DNA from: Bacteroidia bacterium
GTDB taxonomy: Bacteria; Bacteroidota; Bacteroidia; UBA4408
Length of the DNA: 39,124 nt
Reading direction: 5' to 3'
Assembly (NCBI GenBank): GCA_023262495.1
Contig: JALRAS010000014.1
Location: 1 to 39,124 of the forward strand
A program made the translations under genes and the position numbers. Positions 8,752-16,709 of the stretch are shown piece after piece (within the stretch, counting starts at the first letter, position 1; every line of letters starts with the position of its first letter). Under the pieces are notes generated by a model. That model did no database searches. It had not been told where the DNA came from and saw nothing but the letters and a program-made list of their open reading frames with translations.

Positions 8752-9645
8752 ATGTCTTATATGACTCGCAAAGATTTTTTAAAATATATTGGCCTGTTTT
8801 CTTTATCATCTACTACCATGAACGCAAAAGATTTTAGACAAGTTACCTCTCAACTAAAACCAAGTCCACAAATGCCTTTATTGTTTGTAGGACATGGCAG
8901 TCCAATGAATGCCATTGAATCAAACGAGTTTACAAAGCAATGGCAACTCATCGCAAGGCAGCTGCCCGTTCCTCAAGCTATACTGTGTATTTCGGCACAT
9001 TGGGAAACAAAGGGCACCTTTATCACTGCAACGCCTCAACCTAAAACAATTCACGATTTTGGCGGTTTCCCAAAAGCGCTGTTTGATGTGCAATACCCTG
9101 CCAATGGAAATCCTGAGTTGGCAAAAAATATTGCTGCCCAAAGCAAGCCAATGCAAATTCAACTCGATCATCAATGGGGTCTTTATCATGGATGTTGGAG
9201 TATACTCAAACACATGTTTCCCGCTGCTGAGGTCCCGGTATTACAGTTAAGTATAGATTATCAAAAGGAGGCGTCCGCTCACTACGAAATCGGCAAACAA
9301 TTGCAGTATCTTAGGGAAAGAGGCGTGCTGATTATTGGCAGTGGTAATTTGGTTCATAATTTGAGACTCATAGATTGGAAAAAAATGCACCAACCCGAGT
9401 ATGGCTTTGATTGGGCCCTCGAAGCAAGAGCCATCATCAATAAACACATCCTTGAAGGAAATCATGCAGCACTTAAAAATTATCAGCAGTTGGGAAAGTC
9501 TGTGTCGTTGGCAGTTCCTTCACCCGACCACTATCTTCCATTGCTGTACACATTGTCACTTAAAAGAGATCATGAACAGGTAAGCTTGTTCAATGACAAA
9601 GCTGTTATGGGATCAATCAGTATGACTTCTGTGTTGATTGGCTAA
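8752..9645 (+). CDS. ygiD: YgiD/LigB-type extradiol dioxygenase (4,5-DOPA dioxygenase family)
   Basis: A 297-aa class III extradiol dioxygenase homologue. The four predicted Zn/Fe ligands are present: H48 in FVGHGSPMN, H83 in CISAHWET, H202 in GNLVHNL and H259 in PSPDHYLPLLY, equivalent to H22, H57, H177 and H234 of E. coli YgiD. E. coli YgiD opens the ring of L-DOPA; the natural substrate here is unknown. The N-terminus has about 25 extra residues (TRKDFLKYIGLFSLSS) that resemble a weak Tat-like or membrane signal with RK instead of RR. A later start such as the ATG of MPLLF is possible but would remove part of the first strand. The gene ends in a 4-bp convergent overlap with the lipoprotein gene. 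Confidence 0.88.
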   Translation: MSYMTRKDFLKYIGLFSLSSTTMNAKDFRQVTSQLKPSPQMPLLFVGHGSPMNAIESNEFTKQWQLIARQLPVPQAILCISAHWETKGTFITATPQPKTIHDFGGFPKALFDVQYPANGNPELAKNIAAQSKPMQIQLDHQWGLYHGCWSILKHMFPAAEVPVLQLSIDYQKEASAHYEIGKQLQYLRERGVLIIGSGNLVHNLRLIDWKKMHQPEYGFDWALEARAIINKHILEGNHAALKNYQQLGKSVSLAVPSPDHYLPLLYTLSLKRDHEQVSLFNDKAVMGSISMTSVLIG

Positions 9646-10316
9646 AAGGCAGTCATGCGCAAAGAGTCAACCGTTGTAAGCGGTGCGGCTGCGTTTTTAA
9701 TTAATAAAAAGTTAGTAGCATCCATCGATTGGATTTTCCATTTCTTTTCGGCCCCTAAATTTATTTTTACCGAATCGCTCCCCGAAAATAATTGCCAGGT
9801 GCCATCTGTATTGGTTGGTGTGCCGCCAATGGTAAGAGATTGTGTTAAAACCCCGCCATCTTTAAATTCAAGATAGTCATTAGAACCCAAGGCAATATTT
9901 ACATCATTCTCTTTGTAAAAATTCATGCGCCATTTTTTCATGATATTAAAATCGTTGTTCCCAATAGTAGTAAATTTTTGCACGATAGAATAATCTGAAT
10001 TTGAACTTGGACAGTTGCTTTGAACCCTGTATTCATAAGTGGTTCCCGAGGATAGATTAATTACCTTGGTGCTCGTTCCTGAGGTAACCCTAATCACCGT
10101 GTAGGTTGTGGTTCCCAATTTTCGGTATTCAAATAGGTATTGTTGTGCATCTTCGGCAGCATTCCAGCTGGCATCAACCGATACATTGGTCAAATTCTTG
10201 AGCGTAATGGCCTCGGGATAAGCGCAAACCGGCTCCTCAGTTAATTTTTTGCATTGGCTTAAAAATAGCGGTAATGCTAATATGAATAATGGAATAAATT
10301 TGGCAGGATTTTTCAT
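9642..10316 (-). CDS. Fibronectin type III domain lipoprotein
   Basis: A 224-aa predicted lipoprotein. The N-terminus MKNPAKFIPLFILALPLFL is followed by a lipobox-like LSQC with the lipidated cysteine at about residue 22; the Q before Cys is atypical but seen in Bacteroidota. An Fn3 domain covers roughly residues 33-117, with the usual tryptophan (DASWNAAEDAQQYLFEYR) and tyrosine corner (GTTYEYRVQSNC). The remaining 100 residues resemble a small beta-sandwich common in Bacteroidota surface lipoproteins (YLEFKDGGVLTQS, GTWQL). It lies 16 bp after the helical protein at 10333-10833 and probably shares its transcript. A role in binding a partner or glycan at the surface is only a guess. Confidence 0.75.
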   Translation of the reverse strand: MKNPAKFIPLFILALPLFLSQCKKLTEEPVCAYPEAITLKNLTNVSVDASWNAAEDAQQYLFEYRKLGTTTYTVIRVTSGTSTKVINLSSGTTYEYRVQSNCPSSNSDYSIVQKFTTIGNNDFNIMKKWRMNFYKENDVNIALGSNDYLEFKDGGVLTQSLTIGGTPTNTDGTWQLFSGSDSVKINLGAEKKWKIQSMDATNFLLIKNAAAPLTTVDSLRMTAF

Positions 10317-10332
10317 GGGTATAAAATTTATT

Positions 10333-10833
10333 TTATGATTTATGTTGATATAAACTAATTAGATGATGTAAGCTATCATTAATTAGCACGCGGTGAGCAG
10401 GAGAGTAATTTTCCTGATTGGTTTTGGTAATGGTTTCAATGGCCTCCTTCATACTTTCGTGATAATTGGTGAGTTCTGTGATCAGCGTATAGGCCTCAAT
10501 AGCAACAAGTTCGTTTCCGTTCAGCAAAGGATCAACAAAAATGCTTGTGTGTGTACTGTAATCAATACCCGACTCCCAACAAGCAGTCAATAAGGCTGCT
10601 TTAATTTCGTGACTGATGCTTTTGTTTGAGAGCGCATCAATCATAGGTACTTTTACAAAATCTTTGGTGCAGAATCCAAGCACTTTGGTAATTGCTGCAA
10701 TCGTTTGATAAACATCAGCAGAGTTCAAATCTAATAAATAGTTGAGTAAACTCTCAACATGCTTGATGGTGTAGGTATCTTTTTCGAATGTTGCAATTAA
10801 GGAGTCAACCGCTTTTATAGAAGCTTCATTCAT
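10333..10833 (-). CDS. Conserved-looking hypothetical protein, all-helical
   Basis: A 166-aa soluble protein without signal peptide or membrane segments, and I do not recognise it. The predicted structure is entirely helical with repeating 30-40-residue helix pairs (ADVYQTIAAITKVLGF, ISHEIKAALLTACWESG, ELVAIEAYTLITELTNYH), reminiscent of HEAT/ARM-type superhelices used for protein binding. It is encoded just upstream of the Fn3 lipoprotein with a 16-bp gap, and both are probably expressed together. A TAATTTTG box (10856-10863) 22 bp before the ATG supports the chosen start. There are no catalytic motifs. Confidence 0.6.
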   Translation of the reverse strand: MNEASIKAVDSLIATFEKDTYTIKHVESLLNYLLDLNSADVYQTIAAITKVLGFCTKDFVKVPMIDALSNKSISHEIKAALLTACWESGIDYSTHTSIFVDPLLNGNELVAIEAYTLITELTNYHESMKEAIETITKTNQENYSPAHRVLINDSLHHLISLYQHKS

Positions 10834-10855
10834 GATCTTTTATGATTCTGAATGA

Positions 10856-10863
10856 CAAAATTA
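10856..10863 (-). promoter_or_regulatory. Putative -7 element for the 10333-10833 gene
   Basis: TAATTTTG on the minus strand is an exact TAnnTTTG match 22 bp upstream of the ATG at 10833. A good -33 box is not evident. Confidence 0.35.
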
Positions 10864-10942
10864 AAAAATTTAACGCATTGCCGATAAAATAAATCAAGTC
10901 CTCAACAAAAGTTGAATCAATTGCAATATATGGGCAATTACA

Positions 10943-11812
10943 TTAATTACGAGTCCCTTTTTTTTCCTCAGTTTTGATAATCAAATTGTTGGGGTCTTTA
11001 TCTTTTCCTGTCTTTTGCTTATCAGTATTGGAAGTTTCTTTTGAGGTGCTACCTTTCTTATCTTTTGTATCGGTGGCTTGCGTTTCGGTTGTTTTCTTTA
11101 CTACAAAATTTGTTTTGATGCCTGCCAATAATTTGGTTACGTTCTCATCCTTTGCATTGGCCTTTATTGCTTTTTCTAAATTACCGGGAAATATTTTTCC
11201 TCTGTATTTTTTATCTTTGGCATAATCGTATAAAAATTCTTCCACTCTTTTATCAATGGGCTTTTTCGGATCTAAATTCAATGTTTTGGCAACTGCTCTC
11301 TTTTTTGCCTCGGCTTGGGCTTCTTTCAAAAATGCGATGTAGTCGGTCTTTTTAAGTGAAGGTGCTTTTTCTTCTACCTTCTTATAGTATAGATACTCGG
11401 TAGTGTAGAAGGTTTTCATATCGTTGAGCTTTTTCTGAACCGCACCCTCGGCTTGTTCTTTATCTGCAAAATATTCCGGATGAAGGAATATTTTTAAAGA
11501 ATCAATGGTTAAATTAAGATAGTCAATCGTTCGATAATGCTCAATGCCAACACTGTCGCGCAGCACAACAAGTCTGCCACCCAAATCCTTTACTGAATTT
11601 GCTACAATGCTATATGTTTTAATGTTGCTTGCCAACCATTTATCTTTTTCAGAAAAATTAAGTGAAACACTATCAGACTCTATATCAAACACAAAGTTCT
11701 TAATGCCTTCTGTTCGGCTCCACATTTTTGTAATAGTTGGTTTTTCTTCCTGCGCAATGGCGCAGAATAAATTAAAAACTAGAATAATCGTAGTAAGTAT
11801 TTTTTTCATCAT
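10943..11812 (-). CDS. Hypothetical exported protein with charged C-terminal tail
   Basis: A 289-aa protein with a classical signal peptide (MMKKILTTIILVFNLFCAIAQ, cleavage near residue 20). The mature part begins with a roughly 100-residue mixed region (TKMWSRTEGIKNFVFDIESD). A helical, Lys/Glu-rich middle follows, then a low-complexity tail of about 60 residues dominated by K, T, D, E and S that looks disordered. I recognise no domain. The gene is transcribed alone, divergent from the DUF2851 operon. Two adjacent ATGs (MM) exist, and a TAATTTTG box at 11814-11821 almost touches them, so the second ATG or a leaderless transcript is possible. A periplasmic or surface structural role is conceivable but unsupported. 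Confidence 0.55.
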   Translation of the reverse strand: MMKKILTTIILVFNLFCAIAQEEKPTITKMWSRTEGIKNFVFDIESDSVSLNFSEKDKWLASNIKTYSIVANSVKDLGGRLVVLRDSVGIEHYRTIDYLNLTIDSLKIFLHPEYFADKEQAEGAVQKKLNDMKTFYTTEYLYYKKVEEKAPSLKKTDYIAFLKEAQAEAKKRAVAKTLNLDPKKPIDKRVEEFLYDYAKDKKYRGKIFPGNLEKAIKANAKDENVTKLLAGIKTNFVVKKTTETQATDTKDKKGSTSKETSNTDKQKTGKDKDPNNLIIKTEEKKGTRN

Positions 11813-11988
11813 TCAAAATTATTTTACTGTTTCAAAGGAGAGCGCATAACAACAAACCTTAATGAATTAATTCGGTAGATAGTTGTTTACAAAACTAATA
11901 AGATTTTGAAATTTTTCAGCCGTACTAGTTTTAAGTTTTGCACATTCAAAAATAATGTAAAAGGGCAGCAATTACTGAATTTTTCAAT

Positions 11989-11996
11989 TACATTTG
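11989..11996 (+). promoter_or_regulatory. Putative -7 element for the DUF2851 operon
   Basis: TACATTTG matches TAnnTTTG and would give a leader of about 45 nt before the ATG at 12047. No clear -33 TTTG was seen at the ideal distance. Confidence 0.35.
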
Positions 11997-12046
11997 TTAA
12001 GAAATAGTGCTTTATTAAATTATCATAGGATTTTAAAATTATTAAA

Positions 12047-13321
12047 ATGTCCGAAGATCTTTTTCAATACCTATGGAAAATGAAATTATTTGATAGCCGA
12101 AACCTATGTACAACCGATGGCGATCAAATAGAAATTATACATGTAGGGACGCACAACATGCAGTCGGGCCCCGATTTTTTTAATGCAAAGATCAAAATTG
12201 CCGATACTATTTGGGCTGGAAATATAGAATTGCACCTAAAATCTTCAGATTGGATGTTACATAAACATCAACTTGATAAATCATACGAAAACATTATTCT
12301 ACACGTGGTTTATAAGGATGATAAACCTTTGTTTGACTCCTCAGGAAATGCGATTAAAACATTGGTGCTGGAGCAGCACATTAAAAGTGAAATCATTAAT
12401 GCTTACAAGGATTTTAAAGATAATAATGAAATCATTCCATGTTCTAAAAGTATTCAAAAGGTACCTCATGAAATTATACAAACTACTTTAGAACGATTAT
12501 TGGTTAAACGATTGGAGCATAAATCACAACATGTAGAGCGCCTGCTACTCGAAAATAACAACAATTGGGAGCAAAGTTTTTACATGCAATTAGCTGCTAA
12601 TTTTGGTTTCAAGATCAATCAGGTTCCCTTTGAACTACTCGCTCGAAATACACCATTGTCAGTACTTGCAAAGCATAAAAGTAACCTCTCACAAATTGAA
12701 GCCCTGCTCTTCGGTCAGGCAGGAATGCTCAATGAATCATTTAAAGATCCCTATCCGGTAATGTTACAAAATGAGTATGCCTACTTGAAAAAGAAATACA
12801 ACATTACGGGTGTCGACAGCCATCTTTGGAAGTTCTCTAAAATGAGGCCGGTAAATTTTGCATCTATTCGCATCGCCCAGTTTGCAGCACTTGTGCACCA
12901 ATCTTCTCATTTGTTTTCGAAAGTTACTGAAGCCACAAGTCCTCAACAGCTCATGCAATTGTTCAAGGTAAAAGCTTCAACTTATTGGGATACGCATTAC
13001 ACTTTCTATAAGGAATCAGCCAATTTGAAAAAGTATCTTGGAAAGGCAGGAATCGAAAATCTTATTATCAATACCATTGTTCCGTTTATGTTTGTCTACG
13101 GTAAGCATTATGGCGATGAAACTAAATGCGAACTTTCGTTGGAATTGCTTTCTTTGATTAAACCCGAGAAAAATAACATCACCCGACTTTGGCAAAATAT
13201 CGGTATTGATGCTAAAAACGCTGCGCAATCTCAGTCGCTCATTGAGCTTAAAACCAATTACTGTGAGCTGAAAAGGTGTTTACAATGCAGTATAGGACAT
13301 TTTGTATTGAAAAATAATTAA
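12047..13321 (+). CDS. DUF2851 family protein
   Basis: A 424-aa protein of a family widespread in, and nearly restricted to, Bacteroidota. The characteristic N-terminal block is present: IIHVGTHNMQSGPDFFNAKIKI and GNIELHLKSSDWMLHKH (residues about 27-75). The Asp/Glu/Lys arrangement here (GPDFFNA, GNIELHLKSSDW) is reminiscent of restriction-like nuclease folds, but I cannot verify that. The remaining 300 residues are helical. The function is unknown. It is followed 22 bp later by a PspC-domain gene and then queA, an arrangement I have seen associated with this family in the phylum. The C-terminus carries a short Cys-x5-Cys-x2-Cys cluster (CELKRCLQC), possibly metal-binding. Confidence 0.85.
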   Translation: MSEDLFQYLWKMKLFDSRNLCTTDGDQIEIIHVGTHNMQSGPDFFNAKIKIADTIWAGNIELHLKSSDWMLHKHQLDKSYENIILHVVYKDDKPLFDSSGNAIKTLVLEQHIKSEIINAYKDFKDNNEIIPCSKSIQKVPHEIIQTTLERLLVKRLEHKSQHVERLLLENNNNWEQSFYMQLAANFGFKINQVPFELLARNTPLSVLAKHKSNLSQIEALLFGQAGMLNESFKDPYPVMLQNEYAYLKKKYNITGVDSHLWKFSKMRPVNFASIRIAQFAALVHQSSHLFSKVTEATSPQQLMQLFKVKASTYWDTHYTFYKESANLKKYLGKAGIENLIINTIVPFMFVYGKHYGDETKCELSLELLSLIKPEKNNITRLWQNIGIDAKNAAQSQSLIELKTNYCELKRCLQCSIGHFVLKNN

Positions 13322-13326
13322 ATTTG
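13319..13326 (+). promoter_or_regulatory. Possible internal -7 element before the PspC gene
   Basis: TAAATTTG overlaps the stop of the DUF2851 gene and lies 17 bp before the ATG at 13344. A TTTG (13301-13304) is only 14 bp upstream, shorter than the usual spacer. Confidence 0.3.
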
Positions 13327-13343
13327 TAGGCAAGATATTGTTT

Positions 13344-13574
13344 ATGATTCAAAAAGTTACCTCTTGGTTTGAGCAGCATGCTTTCGGTGTTTGTACGTGG
13401 TTGGGAAAAAAACTAGGCATCGAAAGTACACGCATCAGAATGTACTTTATCTACCTGAGTTTTTTTACTGTTGGTTCTCCAATCATCATTTATTTTCTGA
13501 TGGCTTTCATTCTTGAACATAAACATTACTTCCGATTCAATAAAAACAAAAAGAAAAGTGTGTGGGATATTTAA
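13344..13574 (+). CDS. PspC-domain small membrane protein
   Basis: A 76-aa protein. I chose the ATG at 13344 over an upstream TTG at 13338 because the ATG is the stronger codon and sits at a normal distance from a TAAATTTG box. The PspC domain covers most of it: an N-terminal amphipathic part with GVCTWLGKKLGIESTRIRM, then one transmembrane segment (YFIYLSFFTVGSPIIIYFLMAF) and a basic tail (KNKKKSVWDI). Full PspC proteins take part in the phage-shock envelope stress response, but short stand-alone members in Bacteroidota are mostly uncharacterised. It lies between DUF2851 and queA with gaps of 22 and 33 bp, suggesting co-transcription. Confidence 0.8.
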   Translation: MIQKVTSWFEQHAFGVCTWLGKKLGIESTRIRMYFIYLSFFTVGSPIIIYFLMAFILEHKHYFRFNKNKKKSVWDI

Positions 13575-13607
13575 CCTCCCTCAAATGCACTAACTTTATT
13601 GATTTCG

Positions 13608-14822
13608 ATGGAATTTACAGCACACATATTGGATTATCATCTACCCGAAGAACGAATTGCAAAATTTCCGCTCTCGGTAAGGCATGATGCCAAATTACTT
13701 GTATACAAAGATCAACAAATTACTCACGATCGCTTTTACAACTTATCTAATCAACTTGCAGCAGGTAGTTTGATGGTTTTTAACGATACAAAAGTATTTC
13801 ATGCACGCATGTATTTCACAAGCATTACAGGAAAGGTGATTGAACTATTTTGTATGGAACCTGCTGATGGGAAAGATCCTGTATTGGCCATGGCAGCCAA
13901 TGCTCATTCCGAATGGATCTGTATGGTTGGGGGCGCAAAAAAATGGAAATCCGACAAACTGATTTGTCGACTCATGCACCATCAAACCGAAACAATTGTT
14001 GAGGCCTCGCTAATTGCACGCAAGGATGATATGTTTCATATCTCTTTTGAATGGGATAATAACGATTTATCATTTGCAGATATTTTGGAAAAGTCAGGTG
14101 AATTGCCACTTCCGCCATATATGAATAGAAAAGCCAATGCGGAAGATGAAAATAGATATCAAACTGTTTATGCCAAGCAAACCGGTTCGGTGGCTGCTCC
14201 TACAGCCGGGTTACATTTTACCGATGAGGTATTAACATCGCTCAAAGAGAAAAATATCAAAACTGAATTTGTTACGCTTCATGTGGGTGCTGGAACATTT
14301 AAACCTGTTAAAACCAACAACTATAAGGAACACGAAATGCATGCCGAGCTCATTGATGTAAGTGATAAGTCAATTGAAATGATGATGCATCATCTGGGAA
14401 AAGTTATCGTAGTTGGAACTACCTCGCTACGAACGCTCGAAAGCTTATATTGGATGGGGGTTAAAGCAATGCTCAACCCCAACGCATCAATCAATGAACT
14501 AAGCGTAACGCAGTGGGAAGCCTATGAGTTACCGCAATCGTATACAGCGGAGCAAGCCTTGTCTGCTTTGTTGCAAATAATGAAAAAATTAAACTGCAAC
14601 AGAATTATTTGTAAAACACAAATCATGATTACACCGCATTATAAACTTAAAGTTGGCAATGGGTTAATCACTAATTTTCATCAGCCCAAAAGCACCTTAC
14701 TACTACTCATAGCTGCTGTTACCGGAAAGGATTGGGAAAAAATATATGCCGAGGCATTGAGTAACGACTATCGTTTTTTAAGCTATGGCGATAGTTCGTT
14801 ATTGATGAAAAGTAACTCTTGA
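13608..14822 (+). CDS. queA: S-adenosylmethionine:tRNA ribosyltransferase-isomerase, long form
   Basis: A 404-aa QueA homologue. QueA transfers and isomerises the ribose of SAM onto 7-aminomethyl-deazaguanine in tRNA position 34, giving epoxyqueuosine. Family hallmarks are visible: an N-terminal DYHLPEERIAKFP, LMVFNDTKVFHARM, the central AAPTAGLHFTDEVL, VTLHVGAGTFKPV and the C-terminal ITNFHQPKSTLLLLIAA. I take the ATG at 13608; an upstream TTG (13599) in the same frame is less likely. At 404 aa it is about 50 residues longer than E. coli QueA (356 aa). The extra length appears as insertions around residues 80-140 and before the C-terminal block (SVTQWEAYELPQSYTAEQALS). It could be a second paralog rather than the main QueA. 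It is last in the DUF2851-PspC-queA operon. Confidence 0.85.
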   Translation: MEFTAHILDYHLPEERIAKFPLSVRHDAKLLVYKDQQITHDRFYNLSNQLAAGSLMVFNDTKVFHARMYFTSITGKVIELFCMEPADGKDPVLAMAANAHSEWICMVGGAKKWKSDKLICRLMHHQTETIVEASLIARKDDMFHISFEWDNNDLSFADILEKSGELPLPPYMNRKANAEDENRYQTVYAKQTGSVAAPTAGLHFTDEVLTSLKEKNIKTEFVTLHVGAGTFKPVKTNNYKEHEMHAELIDVSDKSIEMMMHHLGKVIVVGTTSLRTLESLYWMGVKAMLNPNASINELSVTQWEAYELPQSYTAEQALSALLQIMKKLNCNRIICKTQIMITPHYKLKVGNGLITNFHQPKSTLLLLIAAVTGKDWEKIYAEALSNDYRFLSYGDSSLLMKSNS

Positions 14823-14889
14823 GAGGTATTGCTTATTATGCCAATGAGATGAATCAATTATACCAATAATTTAAATGCTTATATGGGCA

Positions 14890-15966
14890 TTATTTTAGAT
14901 TTTTTACAGGCCGCAGTTGTTCCAAACCCGATTGTAACATTTCACCCAAGTTAGGCCTTAGTCTGCTTTTATAAACGCTCAGAGAGTCTTCCTTCATCCT
15001 TCCCTTGCGAATTTTTCTTTGCTGATCAATCGGTAAATTAACAATAGCTATACAAGCAGCGCTGCAACATCCTTGCATCGATTTTTTGCAATCATCGCAC
15101 TGTATAAAAAGCAGGTGACAATCATCATTCGCACAATTAGTATGGGTATCGCAAACAGCTCCGCATTGATGACATTTGCTGATAATTTCATTGCCTATTC
15201 TTTCGCCAAGTCGTTCATCAAATACAAAGTTTTTGCCTTTGAACTTCACCGGAAGATTTTGCTCTTTCACTTGCTTGGCATACTCAATAATTCCACCATA
15301 TAATTGATTGACATCGCTAAAACCTTGATGTTTCAGATACGCGCTTGCTTTTTCACATCTCACCCCTCCGGTGCAATACATCAGTATTTTATGATCTTTT
15401 TTGTCCTTCAACATATCGGCCACAAGTGGCAGCTCCTCTCTAAAGGTATCTACATTGGGGCAAATGGCATTCTCAAAATGTCCTATTTCACTCTCATAGT
15501 GGTTTCTCATATCCACTACAATAGTGCCAGGCAAGTCCATGGCAGCATTAAATTCTGCAGCATTTAGATGTTTGCCAACATTGGTCACATCAAATGTACC
15601 ATCATCTAAACCATCGGCAACAATTTTTTTGCGCACCTTTATAGCCAGCTTGTAAAACGATTTACCGTCATCTTCAACGCCTGCTTTAATGGGCATATCT
15701 TTAAACGCTGCATAGGTGTTTAAATAACTAATAAAATTGTCGTAGTTTTCTGCCGGAATACTCATTTGTGCATTAATGCCCTCGTAGGCCAAATAAATTC
15801 TGCCAAGCACATTCATGGCACTCAAATCTTTGTATAAAACATCTCTAAGCTCAGCGGAATTTTCTAATATTACATATCGGTAAAAAGAGATGGTTTTTCT
15901 AACGGTAACATCATTCTTCAACCGCTCCTTCAGCTCTTTCTTGTTTATTCGATTGTGTAAAAACAT
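14890..15966 (-). CDS. trhO: tRNA uridine(34) hydroxylase TrhO (rhodanese-like, YceA family)
   Basis: A 358-aa homologue of TrhO/YceA, which hydroxylates uridine 34 of certain tRNAs using oxygen and a prephenate-derived cofactor-independent route in E. coli. The N-terminal acylphosphatase-like domain includes LGRIYLAYEGINAQMS. The central rhodanese domain includes VVDMRNHYESEIGHFENAI and the catalytic loop MYCTGGVRCEKAS. The C-terminal part is cysteine-rich with at least ten cysteines (KCHQCGAVCDTHTNCANDDC and CDDCKKSMQGCC), probably zinc-binding. A longer in-frame start at 16011 was rejected because a full promoter (15981-16011) lies within that extension; ATG 15966 fits it. It is convergent with queA, another wobble-base modification gene. 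Confidence 0.9.
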   Translation of the reverse strand: MFLHNRINKKELKERLKNDVTVRKTISFYRYVILENSAELRDVLYKDLSAMNVLGRIYLAYEGINAQMSIPAENYDNFISYLNTYAAFKDMPIKAGVEDDGKSFYKLAIKVRKKIVADGLDDGTFDVTNVGKHLNAAEFNAAMDLPGTIVVDMRNHYESEIGHFENAICPNVDTFREELPLVADMLKDKKDHKILMYCTGGVRCEKASAYLKHQGFSDVNQLYGGIIEYAKQVKEQNLPVKFKGKNFVFDERLGERIGNEIISKCHQCGAVCDTHTNCANDDCHLLFIQCDDCKKSMQGCCSAACIAIVNLPIDQQRKIRKGRMKEDSLSVYKSRLRPNLGEMLQSGLEQLRPVKNLK

Positions 15967-15980
15967 GGTGTATTTTTTTG

Positions 15981-16011
15981 CAAAATTAATGGGCTTTTTT
16001 GAATATGCCAA
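15981..16011 (-). promoter_or_regulatory. Bacteroidota-type promoter of trhO
   Basis: On the minus strand TTGG (16011-16008), a 19-bp spacer and TAATTTTG (15988-15981) match the TTTG-N19-TAnnTTTG architecture; the -33 box has one or two mismatches and the -7 box is exact. Transcription would start about 7 bp further on, giving a short leader before the ATG at 15966. This decides the trhO start. Confidence 0.6.
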
Positions 16012-16023
16012 TTAACCTTTATA

Positions 16024-16692
16024 CTAATCGGAGCTTTTTGGAAAATCGGGCCTGAATCCTCCTGTACGGCACCCTTTTGCTTTTTTCTTGATTTGATATT
16101 TAATGCCCAATCGCAAACAAATGGTTTTATTGGTAGTAGCTATAAATTCCTGTTTGAGTGCGCGATTGATGTCGTGGTCATATCCCAATTCAGCTATAAA
16201 AATCCATGGTTTCTTATACAAAAATTCCATTCCAATGCCGGCATACATACTAAAATGCATAGGCCTAAACCCTGTGAAACCCGATTCTCCAACCAAATAC
16301 TTAAACTTGGGCCCAATCAAAAAATAAGGTGTAACATCATAAAGTTCTTGCCTTAATTTTAAGAAATTATTGAAACAAAAATAGTTATTGCCAATTGTAT
16401 TTCCGAACAATCTACTCTTACTCCCATCTTGAAAATACTGCACCTCAGTTACCATTCTAATGTATTCGTGATTGATGTATTCAACAAATAAACTTCCATT
16501 AAATCCAAATTTATATTTCTGATTCTTGTTGTAATCGTTGGTGTCAATTTGCCATCTTTGATTACTCATATTCAAACCACCCATGATCCCAATCCCTTTG
16601 ATGAATTGCGCGTTACAGTTCAAGGCTATTGCTGTAAGAATAAATATCACCGCATGTTTCAAACGAACGATAGAGGGAAAGTTGTAAGACAT
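16024..16692 (-). CDS. PorT-like outer-membrane beta-barrel protein
   Basis: A 222-aa exported protein. I place the start at 16692 because MSYNFPSIVRLKHAVIFILTAIALNCNAQ is a proper signal peptide, while the frame further upstream is the antisense-shifted end of the neighbouring gene. The mature part has about eight amphipathic strands (YKFGFNGSLFVEYI, VTPYFLIGPKFKYLVG, HFSMYAGIGMEFLY, KPWIFIAELGYDHDI) typical of 8-stranded barrels annotated as PorT-like or outer membrane protein beta-barrel. PorT/SprT itself is a T9SS component, but most relatives are of unknown function. It begins 17 bp after the end of the type B T9SS cargo gene, so the pair may be co-expressed and the barrel could help anchor or pass that cargo. 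The extreme C-terminus is basic and Gly/Arg-rich. Confidence 0.7.
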   Translation of the reverse strand: MSYNFPSIVRLKHAVIFILTAIALNCNAQFIKGIGIMGGLNMSNQRWQIDTNDYNKNQKYKFGFNGSLFVEYINHEYIRMVTEVQYFQDGSKSRLFGNTIGNNYFCFNNFLKLRQELYDVTPYFLIGPKFKYLVGESGFTGFRPMHFSMYAGIGMEFLYKKPWIFIAELGYDHDINRALKQEFIATTNKTICLRLGIKYQIKKKAKGCRTGGFRPDFPKSSD

Positions 16693-16709
16693 AAATTGTA
16701 AAAGAAAAA

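Noticed and set aside
11544-11849. 101-codon plus-strand frame opposite the exported hypothetical gene
   Set aside because: Antisense to a frame with a proper signal peptide; no family resemblance.
14823-14889. Terminator hairpin between queA and trhO (AATGC/GCATT)
   Set aside because: Only a 5-bp AT-rich stem with an 8-nt loop and a short T-run; too weak to call.
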